From positions 992,001-1,056,000 of the forward strand of contig NZ_RQPI01000001.1 of assembly GCF_003854965.1 (NCBI RefSeq): 64,000 bases of DNA, read 5' to 3'. The notes below the pieces were generated by a model. It was given only the letters and a program-made list of their open reading frames with translations, ran no database searches and was not told the origin of the DNA. The DNA comes from Paenibacillus rhizophilus (GTDB lineage: Bacteria; Bacillota; Bacilli; Paenibacillales; Paenibacillaceae). Position 1 is the stretch's first letter. Each line of letters begins with the position of its first letter. Below are positions 17,080 to 25,762 of the stretch, piece by piece. Position numbers and translations under genes: made by a program.

Positions 17080-17215
17080 GGGTAACCGGTCAGCCACATT
17101 CTTAATTCATATTATTTCCATGTGAATTAATGGTTAATATGGATTATAGGATAGTTCATTTACTCTGTCAATGAGGTTTCAGTAAACTCAGAAACTTTTC
17201 AAAATTCCAATATCC

Positions 17216-18127
17216 TTATTTCAGCTTCCATGAATTGCGAATTTGCTCCCATTTCGCATCCCTGGCATGTACGATGGCAGCGATATCTTCGTCCTCCAAA
17301 TGCTTGAAACGTCCCTGTCTGCGAACATAATTCTCCACCGGAGCAAAAGATTTCGGATTGCGGTTAAGGCGGAACTCACCCTGCTCGTATTCCGCAAGCA
17401 CCCAGAGACCCGTATCCACCACCTCTTTCGCCAGATCAATGGTGACATCGGTTTCGGTTCCCCAGCCCGTCGGGCAAGGCGCATAGACATGGATGTACGA
17501 TGTGCCGTCCACCTCGGAAGCCTTCTGGATTTTATTGATAAAATCCTGGATATAACCTACGCTGGCCGTCGCGGCATAGTCGATTCCGTGTGCGGCAACA
17601 ATCTCGAACATATTCTTCTTGGTTGTGACCGTGCCTTTAATATTCTCTCCGGCAGGCGTCGTCGTCGTCCGGGCGCCGAAAGGTGTCAGACCGCTCTTTT
17701 GAATGCCGGTGTTCATATAGGCTTCGTTATCATAGCAAATATAGATGACTTTCTCCCGTCGGTCGATTGCGCCGGACAGCGCCTGCAGGCCGATATCTGC
17801 GGTTCCTCCGTCCCCTGCGATGCCGACAACATGGTAATCCTTCAATCCGAGCGCCCGGGCGCCCGCCGCAATGCCCGACATCATCGATGCCGTTCCGGCA
17901 AAAGTGGAGATAATGGCGTTGCTGTCGAAGCACAGCTGCGGAAAGTTGAACCCAACCGCAGACATACAGCCTGCCGGAAGCACGGTAAACGTCCGTTCGC
18001 CGAGCACCTTGAGAATATGCCTTACGGCAAGGCTTCCTCCGCAGCCCGCGCACGCTTTATGCCCATAGAAAAATTCTTTGTCCGTAATCGTTCTCGCGTT
18101 AATTCTGACTTTGTTAACCACGCTCAT
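17216..18127 (-). CDS. 2-oxoacid:ferredoxin oxidoreductase, beta (TPP) subunit
   Basis: A 303-residue thiamine-diphosphate subunit of the pyruvate/2-ketoisovalerate/2-oxoacid:ferredoxin oxidoreductase family. It decarboxylates a 2-oxoacid to acyl-CoA while reducing ferredoxin. CAGCGG (C26, C29), with later cysteines, binds a [4Fe-4S] cluster. GDGGTADIG followed by CYDNEAYMNTG is the TPP/metal motif. The start at 18127 is chosen because it gives the conserved N-terminus and overlaps the alpha-subunit end. Gene order gamma-delta-alpha-beta is typical. The 2-oxoacid could be pyruvate, but the neighbouring aminotransferase and CoA ligase suggest an amino-acid-derived one. Confidence 0.9.
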   Translation of the reverse strand: MSVVNKVRINARTITDKEFFYGHKACAGCGGSLAVRHILKVLGERTFTVLPAGCMSAVGFNFPQLCFDSNAIISTFAGTASMMSGIAAGARALGLKDYHVVGIAGDGGTADIGLQALSGAIDRREKVIYICYDNEAYMNTGIQKSGLTPFGARTTTTPAGENIKGTVTTKKNMFEIVAAHGIDYAATASVGYIQDFINKIQKASEVDGTSYIHVYAPCPTGWGTETDVTIDLAKEVVDTGLWVLAEYEQGEFRLNRNPKSFAPVENYVRRQGRFKHLEDEDIAAIVHARDAKWEQIRNSWKLK

Positions 18128-19307
18128 CAATCGCGACCCCCAGACCCAAATACTGCACATTCTCCTGTGCGATCCCGTCCAATCCGTCCTGCAGACGCCG
18201 GTACATTTCCCGGATATGATCTTTGGAAATATCCCTGCCGCCAAGCCCTCCGATGAAGTTTAGCTTGAGTATTTCCGCCCCCGCTTTGGACAGCGCGGAG
18301 TTGACGTTCGTAAATACCGTACCTTCGTAGCCAAAGGAAATATCCTTATCCAGCACGGCTACAGCTTTGACGTTCCGCAGGGCGGCAATGATTTCTTCTT
18401 CGGGAAAAGGGCGCATAAACCGGATCTTCAGGACTCCCACTTTCCAGCCTTCATTCCTCAGCTCATCCGCGACTGTTCTACAGGTGCCGGTTACACTGCC
18501 CACACTGACTACGATCAGCTCCGCGTCGTCGCAGCGGTAGGCTTCCGTCAGCCCGCCGTAGCTGCGGCCAAAGATCGACTGAAACCGTCCATCCGTCTCC
18601 GCAATAAGCTCTTTGGCGCGGAGCATTCCGCGGTGCTGCCGGAGCTTGAACTCCAGGTTGTTCCCCGGATTCGAGCTGAAGGCCATATTTTTGGGCGCGT
18701 CAAAATCCAGTTTATTAACCGTCTCATAAGGAGGTAGAAATTCGCGCGCTTGTTCCCAGTCGGGAATATCCACCAGCTCATAGGTGTGGGTCAGCACAAA
18801 TCCGTCCAGATTGATCATCACGGGAGTCAGCACCTCCGGGTGCTCCGCAATGGCATACGCCTGCAGAACCATATCCAGCGACTCTTGCGCATCCTCCGTA
18901 TACACCTGAATCCATCCGCAGTCCAGCAGCGACATGGAATCCCGGTGGTCACCGTAAATGCTCCAGGGCAGCGCAAGCGACCGGTTCGCATTCATCATTA
19001 CGATCGGGAATCGGCCGCCGCTGGCGTAATGCAGACATTCGGCCATATACACCAGTCCTTGCGAGGAGGTCGAGGAAAAAGTTCTGGCTCCGACCGCGCT
19101 TGCGCCCATTGAAGCGGACAGCGCCGAATGCTCGGATTCAACATGCATGAACTCCGCTTTGACGCTTCCATCCTCCACCATTTCCGCCAGACGTTCCACC
19201 ACAACCGTCTGCGGTGTAATCGGATAAGCGGCGATAACATGCGGCGCCGACAGCCTTACGCCTTCGGCAACCGCCTCATTTCCGCACAAAAAAGCCCGTT
19301 GTCCCAT
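18114..19307 (-). CDS. 2-oxoacid:ferredoxin oxidoreductase, alpha subunit
   Basis: A 397-residue PorA/VorA-type subunit. The N-terminal pyrimidine-binding domain has GNEAVAEGV and AAYPITPQT, then the conserved glutamate region HVESEHSALS and the loop RTFSSTSSQGL. Residues 250-397 form the transketolase-C-like domain (VVSVGSVTGT, LKIRFMRPFP). It lies one base after the ferredoxin-like delta gene and overlaps the beta gene, so the four subunits are made together. Alpha, beta, gamma and delta are all present and intact. The complex is soluble and oxygen-sensitive. Confidence 0.92.
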   Translation of the reverse strand: MGQRAFLCGNEAVAEGVRLSAPHVIAAYPITPQTVVVERLAEMVEDGSVKAEFMHVESEHSALSASMGASAVGARTFSSTSSQGLVYMAECLHYASGGRFPIVMMNANRSLALPWSIYGDHRDSMSLLDCGWIQVYTEDAQESLDMVLQAYAIAEHPEVLTPVMINLDGFVLTHTYELVDIPDWEQAREFLPPYETVNKLDFDAPKNMAFSSNPGNNLEFKLRQHRGMLRAKELIAETDGRFQSIFGRSYGGLTEAYRCDDAELIVVSVGSVTGTCRTVADELRNEGWKVGVLKIRFMRPFPEEEIIAALRNVKAVAVLDKDISFGYEGTVFTNVNSALSKAGAEILKLNFIGGLGGRDISKDHIREMYRRLQDGLDGIAQENVQYLGLGVAIDERG

Positions 19308-19308
19308 G

Positions 19309-19611
19309 CTACGCCTCCCCCTCTCTGATCATAACGATGGCATCCTTGGGACAGCCGTTCCCGCAGATTCCGCAGCCTTTGCAGAAATCGTAATCAATAT
19401 CGACTTTGCCGTCCGATTTGAAGATTACGCCTTCCGGGCAGTTCATATAACAGATATAACAGCCTGTACACGCCTCGGAGTCCAGAACCGGCTTACGGGT
19501 CCGCCAACCCGCATTCACGGTGACCAAATGACCGGCATCATAGCACGGACCTTCCGGCAGGTCGGACAAATATTGGGGATTAACGTATTTGCGCAATGCG
19601 GGTCGGTTCAT
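19309..19611 (-). CDS. 2-oxoacid:ferredoxin oxidoreductase, delta (2x[4Fe-4S]) subunit
   Basis: A 100-residue ferredoxin-like subunit with two complete cluster motifs, CTGCYICYMNCP and CKGCGICGNGCP, giving eight cysteines for two [4Fe-4S] clusters. It passes electrons from the TPP site to external ferredoxin. The start at 19611 is preceded by AAGGAGG and overlaps the gamma gene by 32 bases; a longer in-frame opening upstream lies inside the gamma gene and lacks a better site. Confidence 0.9.
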   Translation of the reverse strand: MNRPALRKYVNPQYLSDLPEGPCYDAGHLVTVNAGWRTRKPVLDSEACTGCYICYMNCPEGVIFKSDGKVDIDYDFCKGCGICGNGCPKDAIVMIREGEA

Positions 19612-20152
19612 CCTGCAGCCTCCTTGCTTCATCATAAATCCGGGACACAACCTGGCGGTTCTTATCCAGAAGGCTTCCTTTGAGAAAATGGGACATACCC
19701 TCAAGTACGGATTCTACGCCCGTAATGCCGGAAACTCCGATCAATGCGCCCAGCATGGCCGTATTTGTAATCGGTCTGTTCAGTATTTCCAAGGCAACCG
19801 AAGTAGCATCGAGCGCGATAATCCGGCTGCCTCCTTGTTCTTGATATTTTTCCGGTCTGGACGCATTCAGAATCAGCTTGCCCTCCTCCTTCAAATCGGA
19901 CAACAGTTCCTGCCGATACAGCGTTTCATCCAGCACGACAATATAGTCACACCGGGTGATTTCGCTGCGGTCCCGAATACGGACATCGTCAATCTTCGTA
20001 AAAGCCTGCATCGGCGCGCCGCGCCGCTCCGGTCCGAAAGAAGGGAACGCAAGCGCGTGCTTGCTGCCGTACAAAGTGACCGCCACGCCAAGCAGCTTGG
20101 AGGCGGTGAAGCTGCCTTGACCGCCGCGGCCGTGCCATCTGATCTCGATCAT
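19580..20152 (-). CDS. 2-oxoacid:ferredoxin oxidoreductase, gamma subunit
   Basis: A 190-residue gamma/IorB-type subunit with the family start WHGRGGQGSFTASKLL, then FPSFGPERRGAPMQAF and the later segment ITNTAMLGALIG. It joins the alpha, beta and delta chains in the four-chain enzyme. Its ATG overlaps the aminotransferase stop by 4 bases, so the transaminase and oxidoreductase are translationally coupled, which suggests that the 2-oxoacid made by one is the substrate of the other. Confidence 0.9.
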   Translation of the reverse strand: MIEIRWHGRGGQGSFTASKLLGVAVTLYGSKHALAFPSFGPERRGAPMQAFTKIDDVRIRDRSEITRCDYIVVLDETLYRQELLSDLKEEGKLILNASRPEKYQEQGGSRIIALDATSVALEILNRPITNTAMLGALIGVSGITGVESVLEGMSHFLKGSLLDKNRQVVSRIYDEARRLQDEPTRIAQIR

Positions 20153-21321
20153 AAGGCCACCTTGTCCGCTTTTTGACGTAGCAGTTCCAGACGGTTCAGC
20201 GCATCATGCAGGGTCTCCTGCCGTTTGGCAAAATGGAAACGGATCAGATGGCTGATCGGTTCGCGGAAGAAGCTGGAGCCGGGAACGGCGGCCACGCCGA
20301 CTTCCCTTGCCATCCATTCGCAAAATGACACATCGTCGCTTGCGCCAAATTCCGAAATATCCACCATGACATAATACGCGCCCTGCGGCACGGTATACTT
20401 CAGCCCCAGGCTCTCCAATCCGTCCAGAAACAGATTGCGCTTCTCACTGTACAGCCTGGTCAAATCCGTGTAATAGCTCTCCGGAAAATGCAGTGCGGTC
20501 ACCGCCGCCTCCTGCAGCGGAGCGGCTGCGCCGACGGTAAGGAAATCGTGAATTTTGCGCGCGCCCTCGGCAATCGCGGCAGGAGCGATCAGGTAGCCGA
20601 GTCTCCAGCCGGTTATGGAATAGGTTTTGGACAGCGAGCTACACGACAGTGTCCGCTCGAACATTCCGGGAAGCGAGGCGAAGTACGTATGTTCAAATGG
20701 CTCGTATACAATATGCTCGTATACTTCGTCCGTAATGACAAACGTATCGTATTTCTCCGCCAGACCGGCGATAATCAGCAGTTCTTCCCGGCTGAACACT
20801 TTCCCTGTCGGATTCGAGGGATTACAGAGTATGAGCGCCTTGGGCTTCTGTCGGAATGCCGCCTCCAGCTCATCGGCGTCAAAGCCGAAGGACGGCGGTT
20901 TCAGCGCCACATAAATCGGCTCGGCCCCCGACAAGATAGCGTCCGCCGCATAGTTCTCATAGAACGGGGAAAAGACGATCACCTTGTCTCCTGGATTGCA
21001 GACCGTCATCATGGCCGCCATCATGGCTTCCGTGCTTCCGCAGGTGACGACAATCTCAGTGTCCGGATTGATCGGAATTCCAAGAAGCTTGGACTGCTTC
21101 ACCGCCAGCGCTTCACGGAAATTCGGCGCGCCCCAAGTGACGGCATATTGGTGAATCGAGCCTTCCGCGGTATTCACCAGCGCCCGTTTCAGTTCTTCGG
21201 GCGGGTCAAAATCGGGAAATCCCTGTGATAAATTTACCGCGCCGTGCGCGTTGGCAATCCGGGTCATCCGGCGGATGACCGATTCGGAGAATACCTCCAG
21301 CCTTCTGCTAAGCTCTGGCAT
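20149..21321 (-). CDS. Class I/II PLP aminotransferase, possibly methionine/aromatic type
   Basis: A 390-residue fold-type I aminotransferase of the AspC/YbdL family. Seen are the substrate loop NLSQGFPDFDPP, the NPSNPTGKV motif, ITDEVYEH and the PLP lysine in SCSSLSKTYSITGWRLGY. The NLSQGFPDF start and overall pattern recall YbdL-type methionine and kynurenine aminotransferases, but the substrate cannot be fixed by eye. The start is ATG 21321 or GTG 21330; both overlap the CoA-ligase gene end. It is downstream of metQNI and coupled to the 2-oxoacid oxidoreductase, so methionine to 4-methylthio-2-oxobutanoate is a natural hypothesis. Confidence 0.85.
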   Translation of the reverse strand: MPELSRRLEVFSESVIRRMTRIANAHGAVNLSQGFPDFDPPEELKRALVNTAEGSIHQYAVTWGAPNFREALAVKQSKLLGIPINPDTEIVVTCGSTEAMMAAMMTVCNPGDKVIVFSPFYENYAADAILSGAEPIYVALKPPSFGFDADELEAAFRQKPKALILCNPSNPTGKVFSREELLIIAGLAEKYDTFVITDEVYEHIVYEPFEHTYFASLPGMFERTLSCSSLSKTYSITGWRLGYLIAPAAIAEGARKIHDFLTVGAAAPLQEAAVTALHFPESYYTDLTRLYSEKRNLFLDGLESLGLKYTVPQGAYYVMVDISEFGASDDVSFCEWMAREVGVAAVPGSSFFREPISHLIRFHFAKRQETLHDALNRLELLRQKADKVAL

Positions 21322-22660
21322 GATCAACACTCGCTTCCTTTGGCGTATTTTGCTCTCTTAGATCGACGATCCGTTTCGCCTTATGCGTCGCTCTTGGCAG
21401 CACATTCGCTTCCAGCACGGATACTTCAGACGGCCGGACACCGAGCCGGGTCTTTAACCGTTCGGATACTTTGACGGCAATCGCCTCGCTTGATTCTTCA
21501 TTTCCTTCCGCGCGTTCCACTGAAACTTTATACTTTGTGGCATAATTTTCATTAGAAAGAGTTACCTGATATTCCCCGGTCAGTTCCGGCATATTCCGGA
21601 CCACAAATTCAATATCGCTTGGAAAAACATTAACGCCGGATACGATAAACATATCGTCCAGCCGCCCGGCGATATGAATCCGTCCGTGCGTCCGGCCGCA
21701 GCTGCACGGCTGCCGGTCAAAAGTTCCAATATCCCCTGTGCGGAACCGGATCATCGGGCGTGCCGACTTGCGCAAGGTCGTCAGAACCAGTTCTCCGCGT
21801 TCGCCGTCCGCCACCGGTTCCAGAGTAGCCGGATTGATGACTTCAACCAAAATATGGTCTTCAGCGATATGCAGGCCGTTCCGCTCTTCGCACATGCCCG
21901 CGCAGGCCCCGAATATATCCGAAATGCCGTAGAAGTCAACGATCTTCGCGTCCCATAGACGTTCGATCGCTTCACGGGTGGCTTCAATGGAACCCCCGGG
22001 CTCTCCGGCTACAATAATCGTACGAATGGCAAGATCCTTGGCCGGATCGATCCCCTGCTTCCTTGCCGTCTCCCCCAGATACCAGGCATAGGACGGCGTC
22101 GTCCAGATGATCGTAGGCTGAAATTCTTTCAAGATAAATAGCAGCCGTTCGGATGGAACCGTCCCTGCCCAAATGCACAAGGCTCCCAGATTTTGCGCGC
22201 CGATTACATCCGGTCCGCCAACGAACAGGGTGAAATTCAGGGCATGCACATACCGGTCTTTCGGTCTCATGCCTGCCGCCCAGAACAATCGGCTCTGCAC
22301 ATCCTGGTATTCATCGAAATCCGTTTTGGTAAAAGGACTCACCGTTGGAATCCCCGTCGAACCGCTTGAGGCGGATACGAACACGACATCTTCTTCATCA
22401 ACGGCTGCCATATCGCCGAGCAGCGGTTTTTTCAGCTGTCTTTCCCGCTCAATCTGTTTGTTCACGAAAGGAAATTTGCGGATATCCTCAAGTCGGTTCA
22501 AATCGACAGGCTTGACTCCGTGCAGGTCAAACGCCTCTTTATAATAACCCGAGCGGCTGTAGGCAAATTGCAAATGCTCGCGGAGCTGAACCAATTGATA
22601 CGCCTCAAGCTCGTCATGCGGCAATGTCTCCAGTTCCCGGTTCCAGTACTTATCGCCCAT
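21308..22660 (-). CDS. Phenylacetate-CoA ligase-like AMP-forming acyl-CoA synthetase
   Basis: A 450-residue adenylate-forming enzyme of the PaaK family. It has the P-loop ASSGSTGIPT, the region FYGISDIFGA, the A8 motif FRTGDIG and a C-terminal lysine in THKAKR. A small cysteine knuckle, PCSCGRTHGR, is typical of PaaK. It activates an aryl or alkyl acid with CoA and ATP or, running in reverse in such operons, makes ATP from an acyl-CoA. It follows metI after 61 bases. The acid may match the acyl-CoA made by the oxidoreductase encoded downstream. Confidence 0.88.
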   Translation of the reverse strand: MGDKYWNRELETLPHDELEAYQLVQLREHLQFAYSRSGYYKEAFDLHGVKPVDLNRLEDIRKFPFVNKQIERERQLKKPLLGDMAAVDEEDVVFVSASSGSTGIPTVSPFTKTDFDEYQDVQSRLFWAAGMRPKDRYVHALNFTLFVGGPDVIGAQNLGALCIWAGTVPSERLLFILKEFQPTIIWTTPSYAWYLGETARKQGIDPAKDLAIRTIIVAGEPGGSIEATREAIERLWDAKIVDFYGISDIFGACAGMCEERNGLHIAEDHILVEVINPATLEPVADGERGELVLTTLRKSARPMIRFRTGDIGTFDRQPCSCGRTHGRIHIAGRLDDMFIVSGVNVFPSDIEFVVRNMPELTGEYQVTLSNENYATKYKVSVERAEGNEESSEAIAVKVSERLKTRLGVRPSEVSVLEANVLPRATHKAKRIVDLREQNTPKEASVDHARA

Positions 22661-22721
22661 TATTCAAGTGCCCTCCTCCAATTGATTTTCACGCCCGCAC
22701 ATCGCGGCATTTGTTGACGAT

Positions 22722-23387
22722 TTACCTTTTGTCCGTCTCTCCCGCAATCAGTTCTCCAAGACTCTGAATCACCTGTACGAGAACAATCAGCAGCACAACG
22801 GTTATAATCATGACATTCGTTTCGTAACGGTAATAACCGAACCGGATGGCCAAATCTCCGACGCCGCCACCGCCCACAATTCCCGCCATCGCTGTATAAC
22901 CGACCAGGCTGACAACCGTGACCGTCAATCCCCGCAGCAGTCCGGGCAGCGCTTCAACCAGCAGCACCTCCCGGATGATCCGGCCGTTCGTCGCGCCCAT
23001 TGCGGTTGCGGCTTCAAGCACGCCTTTGTCGACTTCAACAAGCGATCCCTCTACAAGCCGCGCATAAAAAGCGACAGCAGCGACCGAAAGCGGAACCGAT
23101 GCGGCGAGCGGACCGATCGTTGTTCCGGTGAGCATATGAGTGACCGGAATTAAAAGAACGAGCAAGATTACAAAAGGCGTCGAACGAACAATATTTACAA
23201 GCAGTCCGCCGATTAAATGGAGAATCCGATTTTGCCAGAACAGACCCTCCCGGGTAATATAAATGAACAGGCCAAGCGGCAGTCCGAGTACAATGGAAAT
23301 GAATATCGAGATGCCGCACATTAAAAACGTCTCCATAAAGGCCTTAATCAAATCCGTTATCAGTCCTGTAACGCTTAGACTAAGCAT
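22722..23387 (-). CDS. metI: Methionine ABC transporter permease MetI
   Basis: A 221-residue permease of the methionine uptake (MUT) family with five hydrophobic segments. The EAA loop reads AATAMGATNGRIIREVLLVEALP, typical for MetI. The C-terminal region GYTAMAGIVGGGGVGDLAIRFGYYRY is highly diagnostic. Its start overlaps the end of metN by 8 bases. It imports L/D-methionine or related sulfur compounds with MetN and MetQ. Confidence 0.93.
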   Translation of the reverse strand: MLSLSVTGLITDLIKAFMETFLMCGISIFISIVLGLPLGLFIYITREGLFWQNRILHLIGGLLVNIVRSTPFVILLVLLIPVTHMLTGTTIGPLAASVPLSVAAVAFYARLVEGSLVEVDKGVLEAATAMGATNGRIIREVLLVEALPGLLRGLTVTVVSLVGYTAMAGIVGGGGVGDLAIRFGYYRYETNVMIITVVLLIVLVQVIQSLGELIAGETDKR

Positions 23388-24390
23388 GCAGCTCCTCCAC
23401 CTCCGCCACTCTGGTTTTTAAATAGGAAACAGCGGAATCCACACTTTCCTTGGCGCCTTCCAAATTCAGAATGAGAACACCTATCGGCTGTTCCGCGATG
23501 TATTCGATTTTACCGTGGAGAATATTCATATCGACGGGGAACTTTCTGACCGTTTCGCTAATCACCGGTTCTTCGGCCCTTTCGCCCCTGTACACCAGCT
23601 TAAAGAGCCGTTTCGTGCGATTCTCGTTCAATTTCCGCGGCAATTCCAAATCCAGCGTGCTGTTGACCAATTGTTTGGTGAATGGATGTTCGGGAACCGC
23701 AAAAATCCGGAATACATCTCCTGTCTCCACGACCTCGCCTTTGCTCATGACCGCTACCTTATCGCATATTTTTTTGATAACGTCCATTTCATGCGAAATA
23801 ATGACTGTCGTAATCTTAAGACGGTTGTTAATCTCCTTAAGCAGATCAAGTATGGATTGGGTCGTCTCCATATCGAGTGCGGAAGTCGGTTCGTCGCACA
23901 GCAGAATCTGCGGATCGTTGGCAATCGATCTTGCGATCCCCACCCGCTGCTTCTGGCCGCCGCTTAAGTTAGACGGATAGCTCTTAGCCTTGTCGAGCAG
24001 ACCAACCAGTTCAAGCACTTCCGGCACTCTCCGCTCGATCTCGCTCTTAGATTTTCCCGCCGATCTCATGGCGAAGGCAATATTGTCAAAGACCGTTTTA
24101 TTATGAATCAGGTTAAAATGCTGAAAGATCATTCCCGTTGTTAAACGCAGCTGTCTCAGCGATTCTCCTCTTAAGTGAGTAATATCGTTCCCGCCGATTA
24201 AAATTCTTCCGTCCGTAGGTCTTTGCAGCAGATTGATTGTCCGCAGCAGCGTGCTTTTTCCCGCCCCGCTAGTGCCAACGATCCCGAAAATTTCCCCTTC
24301 CCCAATCTCCAGCGTTACACCGCGAACAGCCTCTACCTCCTGCTTGCTCTTCAATGTATATTTCACAGAGATATTCTCAAACCGGATCAT
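23380..24390 (-). CDS. metN: Methionine ABC transporter ATPase MetN
   Basis: A 336-residue ATPase with Walker A GTSGAGKST, signature LSGGQKQR, Walker B LLCDEPTSALD and the H-loop ISHEM. Residues about 255-336 form the NIL/ACT-like domain that binds methionine and inhibits transport in E. coli MetN, so this copy should be feedback-regulated. The start at 24390 follows AAGGGG. It lies 33 bases after metQ, as in other metQNI operons. Confidence 0.93.
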   Translation of the reverse strand: MIRFENISVKYTLKSKQEVEAVRGVTLEIGEGEIFGIVGTSGAGKSTLLRTINLLQRPTDGRILIGGNDITHLRGESLRQLRLTTGMIFQHFNLIHNKTVFDNIAFAMRSAGKSKSEIERRVPEVLELVGLLDKAKSYPSNLSGGQKQRVGIARSIANDPQILLCDEPTSALDMETTQSILDLLKEINNRLKITTVIISHEMDVIKKICDKVAVMSKGEVVETGDVFRIFAVPEHPFTKQLVNSTLDLELPRKLNENRTKRLFKLVYRGERAEEPVISETVRKFPVDMNILHGKIEYIAEQPIGVLILNLEGAKESVDSAVSYLKTRVAEVEELHA

Positions 24391-24423
24391 GACCCCCACA
24401 CCCCTTATGCGTTGTTAGAAGAG

Positions 24424-25302
24424 CTATTTGTTGGCGATGTTCCATTTCTCCGAATACCACTGAGGTCTTTGGAAATCTTTGAATTCATGCTGATCGTTCT
24501 CGATTTCATTCTTGAAGGCTTCAGAATTTACAACCTCCACAATATCTTTGGCAAAATCTTTGTCCTTATCTTCCGTTCTGATGGCGATCACGTTCTTCAG
24601 ATCCTCGGACAGCTCTTCCTTAATCACAGCCGATCCCAGCGGAATGCCGGCGGCGATGGCATAGTTGCCGTTAATGGCGGACAAGGTGACGCTGTCAAGC
24701 GAACGGGGAAGCTGGGCGGCTTCAACCGGCTGGAATACAAGCCCGTACGGATTTTGATCAATATCTTTTTCGGAAGCTTTGGTAGGGTCAATTTCATTCT
24801 TGATCGTAATCAGGCCCGATTTAACCAGCACCTGCAGCGCTCTTGCCTGATTCGTAGGATCATTCGGCACCGAAACAATATCGCCAGCCTTCAGCTTGCT
24901 CTTCAATTCTTCCAGGCTTCCGGCTGTGAGCGTCTTGGAATATACACCCAGTGCTGCGGTTGGCACATTGGTAATGGAAGAGAGATCAAGACTGTGATCA
25001 GCAGAAAATTTCTTCAGATAGCGTTCATGCTGGAACAGATTAGCTGTGATTTCCTTGTTGCCAAGCGCCAGATCCGGCTGAACATAATCCGTGAACTCCT
25101 TGATCTCCACTTTATAGCCTTTCTTCTCAAGCTCAGGCTGAATCGCTTTGCGGATCATATCCCCATAAGGCCCGGGTGCGACCCCGAACACCAGAGTCTC
25201 ATTTTTTGAAGCGCCGCTGACCTGGAGCCACGCGCCTCCGGCTATAAGAATCACGACGATCAAAGAAATAGCGGCAATAATGATTTTTCTGGATTTAGTC
25301 AT
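24424..25302 (-). CDS. metQ: MetQ/NlpA-family methionine-binding protein, membrane-anchored
   Basis: A 292-residue NlpA-family binding protein: FGVAPGPYGDMIRKAIQPELEKKGY, FTDYVQPDLALGNKEITANLFQH and IPNDPTNQARAL-type VPNDPTNQARALQVL are diagnostic. Unusually, the N-terminal hydrophobic segment (8-26) is not followed by a lipobox cysteine (AGGAWLQVSGAS), so it is probably held by an uncleaved helix or secreted rather than lipidated. It is the first gene of block A. Methionine is the standard ligand, and other sulfur amino acids or their D-forms are possible. Confidence 0.9.
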   Translation of the reverse strand: MTKSRKIIIAAISLIVVILIAGGAWLQVSGASKNETLVFGVAPGPYGDMIRKAIQPELEKKGYKVEIKEFTDYVQPDLALGNKEITANLFQHERYLKKFSADHSLDLSSITNVPTAALGVYSKTLTAGSLEELKSKLKAGDIVSVPNDPTNQARALQVLVKSGLITIKNEIDPTKASEKDIDQNPYGLVFQPVEAAQLPRSLDSVTLSAINGNYAIAAGIPLGSAVIKEELSEDLKNVIAIRTEDKDKDFAKDIVEVVNSEAFKNEIENDQHEFKDFQRPQWYSEKWNIANK

Positions 25303-25385
25303 TTTGAATTCCCCTTTTTATTCAATATGGTTTGATAGTTTCCAGGTTTTACCTTAAATCCTCCATTCTCTAATTTTTAATTATT

Positions 25386-25442
25386 ATTCCTATAAGTTTA
25401 ATGTACTTTAATACTTTAAAGCTTTCTCAAAAAAATTGTCAA
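25386..25442 (-). promoter_or_regulatory. Candidate metQ promoter with CymR-like site
   Basis: On the minus strand TTGACA (25442-25437) is followed 17-18 bases later by TTAAAG/TAAAGT. Immediately downstream, 25411-25386 holds a 26-base stretch ending ATAGGAAT that resembles the CymR box as I recall it from Bacillus (TAAWW...ATMGGAAT), with two mismatches in the left half. This is a repressor position, so cysteine or sulfur status may control block A. No S-box or T-box is visible in the 25303-25596 region, which otherwise holds nothing I recognise. Confidence 0.4.
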
Positions 25443-25596
25443 TGACATCAAACGCCTTTATTTGCGGATTATACGATCCACCAAGCAGCTTTTTCTGCAT
25501 AAAAATGAAAAAAATCTCCGATTCTCAATACATCCCTTCGGCTTTCGGTCAAGGTTCACTCTCAAATAATTCACACTTAACCGATCCGAAATAAAC

Positions 25597-25620
25597 AAAA
25601 AAACCGCCTATACAGGCGAT
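25597..25620 (-). terminator. Rho-independent terminator after the MATE gene
   Basis: Short hairpin CGCCT-GTAT-AGGCG followed by seven T on the minus strand, 143 bases after the MATE stop codon and ahead of the metQ promoter. Confidence 0.75.
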
Positions 25621-25762
25621 TTCTCAAGTAAAACAAACGATCTGAATTACGCTTAGCAAAAACAATTCAACCTATTGACTTTTTCATTATCATGCATAAG
25701 TAAACAGAAAATGAATAAATATTTTTCCGCACAAAGTCCCAGGACAAATTGTTGCATTATAT

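Noticed and set aside
17243-18256. Long plus-strand open frame opposite the oxidoreductase beta subunit
   Set aside because: Antisense shadow with Arg-rich, low-complexity translation and no family features.
25303-25596. An S-box or T-box riboswitch upstream of metQ
   Set aside because: The region is AT-rich without the conserved S-box or T-box core; only a promoter and a CymR-like site are visible.
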